Shown here in pieces: positions 61,179-64,000 of a stretch of DNA of 64,000 nt. The stretch's first letter is position 1, and each line of letters begins with the position of its first letter. The notes beneath the pieces are model-generated. The model searched no databases and was not told the DNA's origin. It worked only from the letters and a program-made list of their open reading frames with translations. Origin of the DNA: Brachybacterium kimchii (GTDB lineage: Bacteria > Actinomycetota > Actinomycetes > Actinomycetales > Dermabacteraceae); NCBI RefSeq assembly GCF_023373525.1, contig NZ_CP097218.1, positions 2,790,001 through 2,854,000 of the forward strand, read 5' to 3'. A program made the translations under genes and the position numbers.

Positions 61179-62537
61179 ATGACCTCGCCGCAGAACCCGA
61201 CGCCGGCCCCGCAGGCCACGACCCTGACGCGCGCCGCCGGCCTCGCCTACTTCCCGATCGCGTTCGTGGCCCGCTTCCCGTTCGCGATGATGGTCGTGGG
61301 CACGCTGACCCTCGTCGTCTCCGCACGCGGCTCGATCGCGCTGGGCGGACTGAACTCGGCGGTCGTGGGCCTCGGCTCGGCGCTCGTCGGCCCGCTGCTG
61401 GGCGCGGCGGCCGACCGCATCGGCCAGCGCCCCGTCATCCTGCTCGCGGGGATCGTGAACTCGCTGGCCCTGCTCGCGATGGCCGCCGTGGCCTTCAGCT
61501 CGCTGCCCGATCCCGCGGTGCTCGCCGTGGGCTTCGTGATCGGCGCGTCCTCCCCGCAGATCGGTCCGCTCTCGCGCAGCCGCCTCGTGCACCTGATCCT
61601 CACCCGCCTGCCCTCGGGACGCCGTGCGAAGAGCCTCAACGCGACCATGGGCTACGAGTCCGCGGCCGACGAGACCGCCTTCGTGTTCGGCCCCGTCGTG
61701 GTCGGCCTGCTGGCCACGACGATGAGCGCCGCGGCCCCGATGATCGGCGCGGCGGTCCTCACCCTCGTGTTCGTCACCGCCTTCGCTCTGCATCCGACGG
61801 CGCGCGCCGCGGCGCCGGCGACTGGATCGCCCGTGATCCAGGCCCCGGCGCGGGAGCTGCGCAGCGCGCGGGTGCTCGTGGTGGTCGCGGGCGCGCTCGG
61901 CGTCGGCCTCTTCTTCGGCGCGGTCCTCACCTCGCTCACGGCCTTCCTCGCGGAGACCGGCCACGGCGACTCCGCCGGGCTCGTCTACGGGATCATGGGC
62001 GTGGGCTCGACGATCCTCGCGCTGAGCATCTCGCTGTTCCCGGAGCGGTTCGCGCTCCGCTGGCGCTGGCTCGTGTTCTCCGCCCTGATGCTCGCCGCGA
62101 TGATCGCCTTCGGCCTCGCGGGCGGCCTGGCCGGGACCGCGGGCGCGATGGCGATCGCGGGCATCGGGATCGGGCCGACGGTCGTGACGCTGTACAGCCT
62201 GGCCGCGGACCGCTCCCCGCGCGGGCGCTCGGCGACGGTGATGACGATGCTGGGCTCGGCGACGATCGTCGGCCAGTCCGGCGCCTCGGCACTGACCGGG
62301 GCTTTCGCCGAGAACGTCGGGGCGCAGGCCGCCATGTGGCTGCCGGCCGGTGCGGCCGGCCTGGTGGTGCTCGCGGCCCTCGTGAACGCGGCGCTCGGCG
62401 AGGCCCACGGCCAGGCGCCGAGCGCCTCTCCCGGCACCGGCGACGTGGACGCGGAGACCTCGGATCTCCCCGCCTCGCAGCAGGAGGTCCTCGACGAGGC
62501 GGAGGAGCTGCTCGAGAGGCCCACCGAGCACCTCTGA
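61179..62537 (+). CDS. MFS transporter (drug/metabolite efflux type)
   Basis: A 452-residue carrier starting MTSPQNPTP, 5 nt after GGAGG. It has about twelve helices; the first loop motif reads GAAADRIGQRPVILL. The central loop is short and charged, and the C-terminal 45 residues form an acidic cytoplasmic tail (LPASQQEVLDEAEELLE). The pattern fits small-molecule efflux carriers; no substrate can be named. It follows a promoter TAGGCT about 105 bp upstream. Confidence 0.8.
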   Translation: MTSPQNPTPAPQATTLTRAAGLAYFPIAFVARFPFAMMVVGTLTLVVSARGSIALGGLNSAVVGLGSALVGPLLGAAADRIGQRPVILLAGIVNSLALLAMAAVAFSSLPDPAVLAVGFVIGASSPQIGPLSRSRLVHLILTRLPSGRRAKSLNATMGYESAADETAFVFGPVVVGLLATTMSAAAPMIGAAVLTLVFVTAFALHPTARAAAPATGSPVIQAPARELRSARVLVVVAGALGVGLFFGAVLTSLTAFLAETGHGDSAGLVYGIMGVGSTILALSISLFPERFALRWRWLVFSALMLAAMIAFGLAGGLAGTAGAMAIAGIGIGPTVVTLYSLAADRSPRGRSATVMTMLGSATIVGQSGASALTGAFAENVGAQAAMWLPAGAAGLVVLAALVNAALGEAHGQAPSASPGTGDVDAETSDLPASQQEVLDEAEELLERPTEHL

Positions 62538-62573
62538 GGCGCTGGCCGCCGGCCCGCCCCCTCGGTCAGTCGG

Positions 62574-64000
62574 TCAGCGCGCGGCCGGGTGGCCGATCTC
62601 GCGCAGGGAGCGGGCGAGCATCGACAGCTGCTCGAGCGTCTCGTCCTCCCAGGTCCGGGAGGTGCGGGCGGCATGGGAGCCGTGGGCGGCGCGGGAGTCC
62701 TGCGGCCCCTCGTCGGGCGCGGGTGCGGCGCCGACGGCGGCGCTCGCCTCCGCCACGCGCTCCTCATCGGCGACGTCGCGGGCCAGAGCGGCGACGGCAT
62801 CGCAGGCGTCGGCCACCCGGGGATCGACCCTTGGCGGGTCCACCGGTTCCACCTGGTCCGACGGGTCCGTCGGCCTGACAGCGTCACCGCTCGCGGCCCG
62901 TGCCATGACGCGACTGGTCACGGTGCGGGCGATGCTCACGGACGTCGCCACCACGGTGAGCCGGCGGCGCACCCGGCGCGGACGGTGCTCGGTGAGGTGG
63001 TAGCGCGTCAGCGGCGCCGCCGCGAGCGCGAGCCGCCTGCGGGCGCCGATCGTCGCGAGCAGCAGGGCGTCGACCTCGTGCTGGGCCCCCGGGCCGGGTT
63101 CGCGCAGCGCGAGCGCCGTGCCCTCCATGAGGTCGCCGATCGACGCGGCGACCTCGCGCTCCGCGCGCGCCACGGTGTCGCGCGTGCTGACCGGGGCGAA
63201 CAGCAGCGCCACGAGCACGCCGATGCCCGCGCCCGCGACGGTCTCCGCGAGGCGCAGCAGGAGCAGGGCGTCGGAGAACAGACCGAGGATCCCGTAGAGC
63301 TGCGCGACCAGGATCGTCACGAACAGCATCATGTAGGCGTAGGAGATGCGGATCAGGTAGAAGCCGCAGAAGACGCTGATGAGGATGACCGCGAGCTCGA
63401 TCATCGGATGGCCCGCGGTGAGGGCGGCGAGCGCGATGCCCACCACCAGGCCCAGCACCGTCCCGATCACGCGGTTCAGGGACTTGCCGAAGGAGTCCAT
63501 GCGGGTGCCGGTGCCCGTGAACACCACGAACGCGGCGATCACCGCCCAGTAATAGCGGGAGTCGCTGATCAGCGTGCCCGCGAGGATCGCGAGCGCACCG
63601 GCGATCGCGACCTGCACGGCCTGCCGCGTGGTCGCCTGCGCGCGCACGACCGGGTTCCAGCGGGCGCCGCGGGCGCGCACGTCCTTCGCGACCGACGGCG
63701 GCCCCGGCAGCATGCCCAGACCCGTGAGCGCAGCGGCCGGGGTGAACTCGGCGTTGCGCTCGAGGTCCGGGGGCAGATGGGGATCGGCCGGCCGACGCAC
63801 GAGCTCGTCGATGCCGCGCACCAGGGAGCGCACCTCGCGGCGCAGACGGCCTGCATCCATCGCCCCGTCGGCCGCGGGGTCCTGTCCGGGAGCGCCCTCG
63901 CGCGCCATCATCCGTTCGAGCAGCGCGGCGACCCTGCGGGCGCTCTCGGCGTCGCCGTCGGCCAGATGGACCAGGGCCCGCGCCGCGAGCGAGCGCACGC
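62574..64000 (-). CDS. FUSC-family membrane protein (aromatic acid exporter-like), 5' end missing
   Basis: The frame runs off the right edge; about 475 C-terminal residues are present. The central region has six membrane helices with the FUSC pattern (RQAVQVAIAGALAILAGTLIS, YYWAVIAAFVVFTGTGTRMDSFGKSLNRVIGTVLGLV shortened: NRVIGTVLGLVVGIALAAL, and VFCGFYLIRISYAYMMLF). Family members include the YccS/AaeB and plant ALMT-like efflux proteins. A second membrane block probably lies in the missing N-terminus. The C-tail is long, acidic and Ala-rich. Apparent ATG/GTG codons near the edge should not be taken as its start. Confidence 0.78.
   Translation of the reverse strand, partial: VRSLAARALVHLADGDAESARRVAALLERMMAREGAPGQDPAADGAMDAGRLRREVRSLVRGIDELVRRPADPHLPPDLERNAEFTPAAALTGLGMLPGPPSVAKDVRARGARWNPVVRAQATTRQAVQVAIAGALAILAGTLISDSRYYWAVIAAFVVFTGTGTRMDSFGKSLNRVIGTVLGLVVGIALAALTAGHPMIELAVILISVFCGFYLIRISYAYMMLFVTILVAQLYGILGLFSDALLLLRLAETVAGAGIGVLVALLFAPVSTRDTVARAEREVAASIGDLMEGTALALREPGPGAQHEVDALLLATIGARRRLALAAAPLTRYHLTEHRPRRVRRRLTVVATSVSIARTVTSRVMARAASGDAVRPTDPSDQVEPVDPPRVDPRVADACDAVAALARDVADEERVAEASAAVGAAPAPDEGPQDSRAAHGSHAARTSRTWEDETLEQLSMLARSLREIGHPAAR

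Overview
The window is 64 kb of a high-GC Gram-positive chromosome. Codons are strongly GC-biased, most genes sit in ATGA- or GTGA-coupled operons, and many genes start directly downstream of a TANNNT -10 box (leaderless mRNAs). The gene set includes an MSMEG-style sugar ABC importer without its own ATPase, dhaKLM, a BCCT/choline oxidation cluster, an IrtAB/YbtPQ-like iron ABC pair, and TipA and IclR regulators. This fits a Micrococcales actinobacterium; Brachybacterium or another Dermabacteraceae is my guess from gene style, not from a search. I saw no rRNA, tRNA, insertion sequence, phage gene or CRISPR array.

Layout. 1-8.2 kb: a sugar/glycan locus. A DeoR regulator and a GH4 glycosidase (minus) diverge from a lipoprotein binding protein, two permeases, a PfkB kinase and a large secreted PIG-L deacetylase. 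8.3-12.9 kb: an iron-box-preceded pair of ABC half-transporters and a TetR regulator. 13-15.1 kb: dihydroxyacetone kinase dhaKLM. 15.4-20.8 kb: choline to glycine betaine (BCCT carrier, aldehyde dehydrogenase, GMC dehydrogenase). 21.1-24.4 kb: a GH13 enzyme, a small membrane protein and a Fic protein with its own DNA-binding tail. 24.5-28.4 kb: a heterodimeric ABC exporter. 28.5-36.1 kb: a secreted lamin-tail-like protein, an NhaP-type antiporter, an alpha-hydroxyacid dehydrogenase, an S9 peptidase and a NYN ribonuclease-like protein. 36.3-44.4 kb: an ArsR-SRPBCC fusion, PhzF, an MHS carrier, an M20 peptidase and NhaD plus NhaA antiporters. 44.4-50.8 kb: an accessory block, visibly less GC-rich, with two SDRs, GntR and SorC regulators, a sugar porter and a sulfatase without signal peptide. 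50.8-64 kb: a universal stress protein, an APC permease, an AKR, IclR with a dicarboxylate symporter, an APH-like kinase, MerR with an AKR and an EamA carrier, a TipA-like regulator whose natural start is followed by an in-frame amber codon, an MFS carrier and a truncated FUSC-type membrane protein.

The most striking content is regulatory. The control regions of several regulator/transporter pairs hold clear dyads placed on -10 or -35 elements: DeoR direct repeats spaced by whole helical turns; a nested dyad set at fic; a 24-bp dyad before the ArsR fusion; a 23-bp dyad centred on the -10 of the antiporter pair; a pair of 13-mers at the SorC/porter divergon; overlapping IclR half-sites on a textbook promoter; and a MerR-type promoter with a 19-bp spacer. 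Separately, several very long, nearly perfect hairpins of different sequence sit just after gene ends, and two of them share a loop motif. Two tiny upstream ORFs end in ATGA overlaps with transporter genes.
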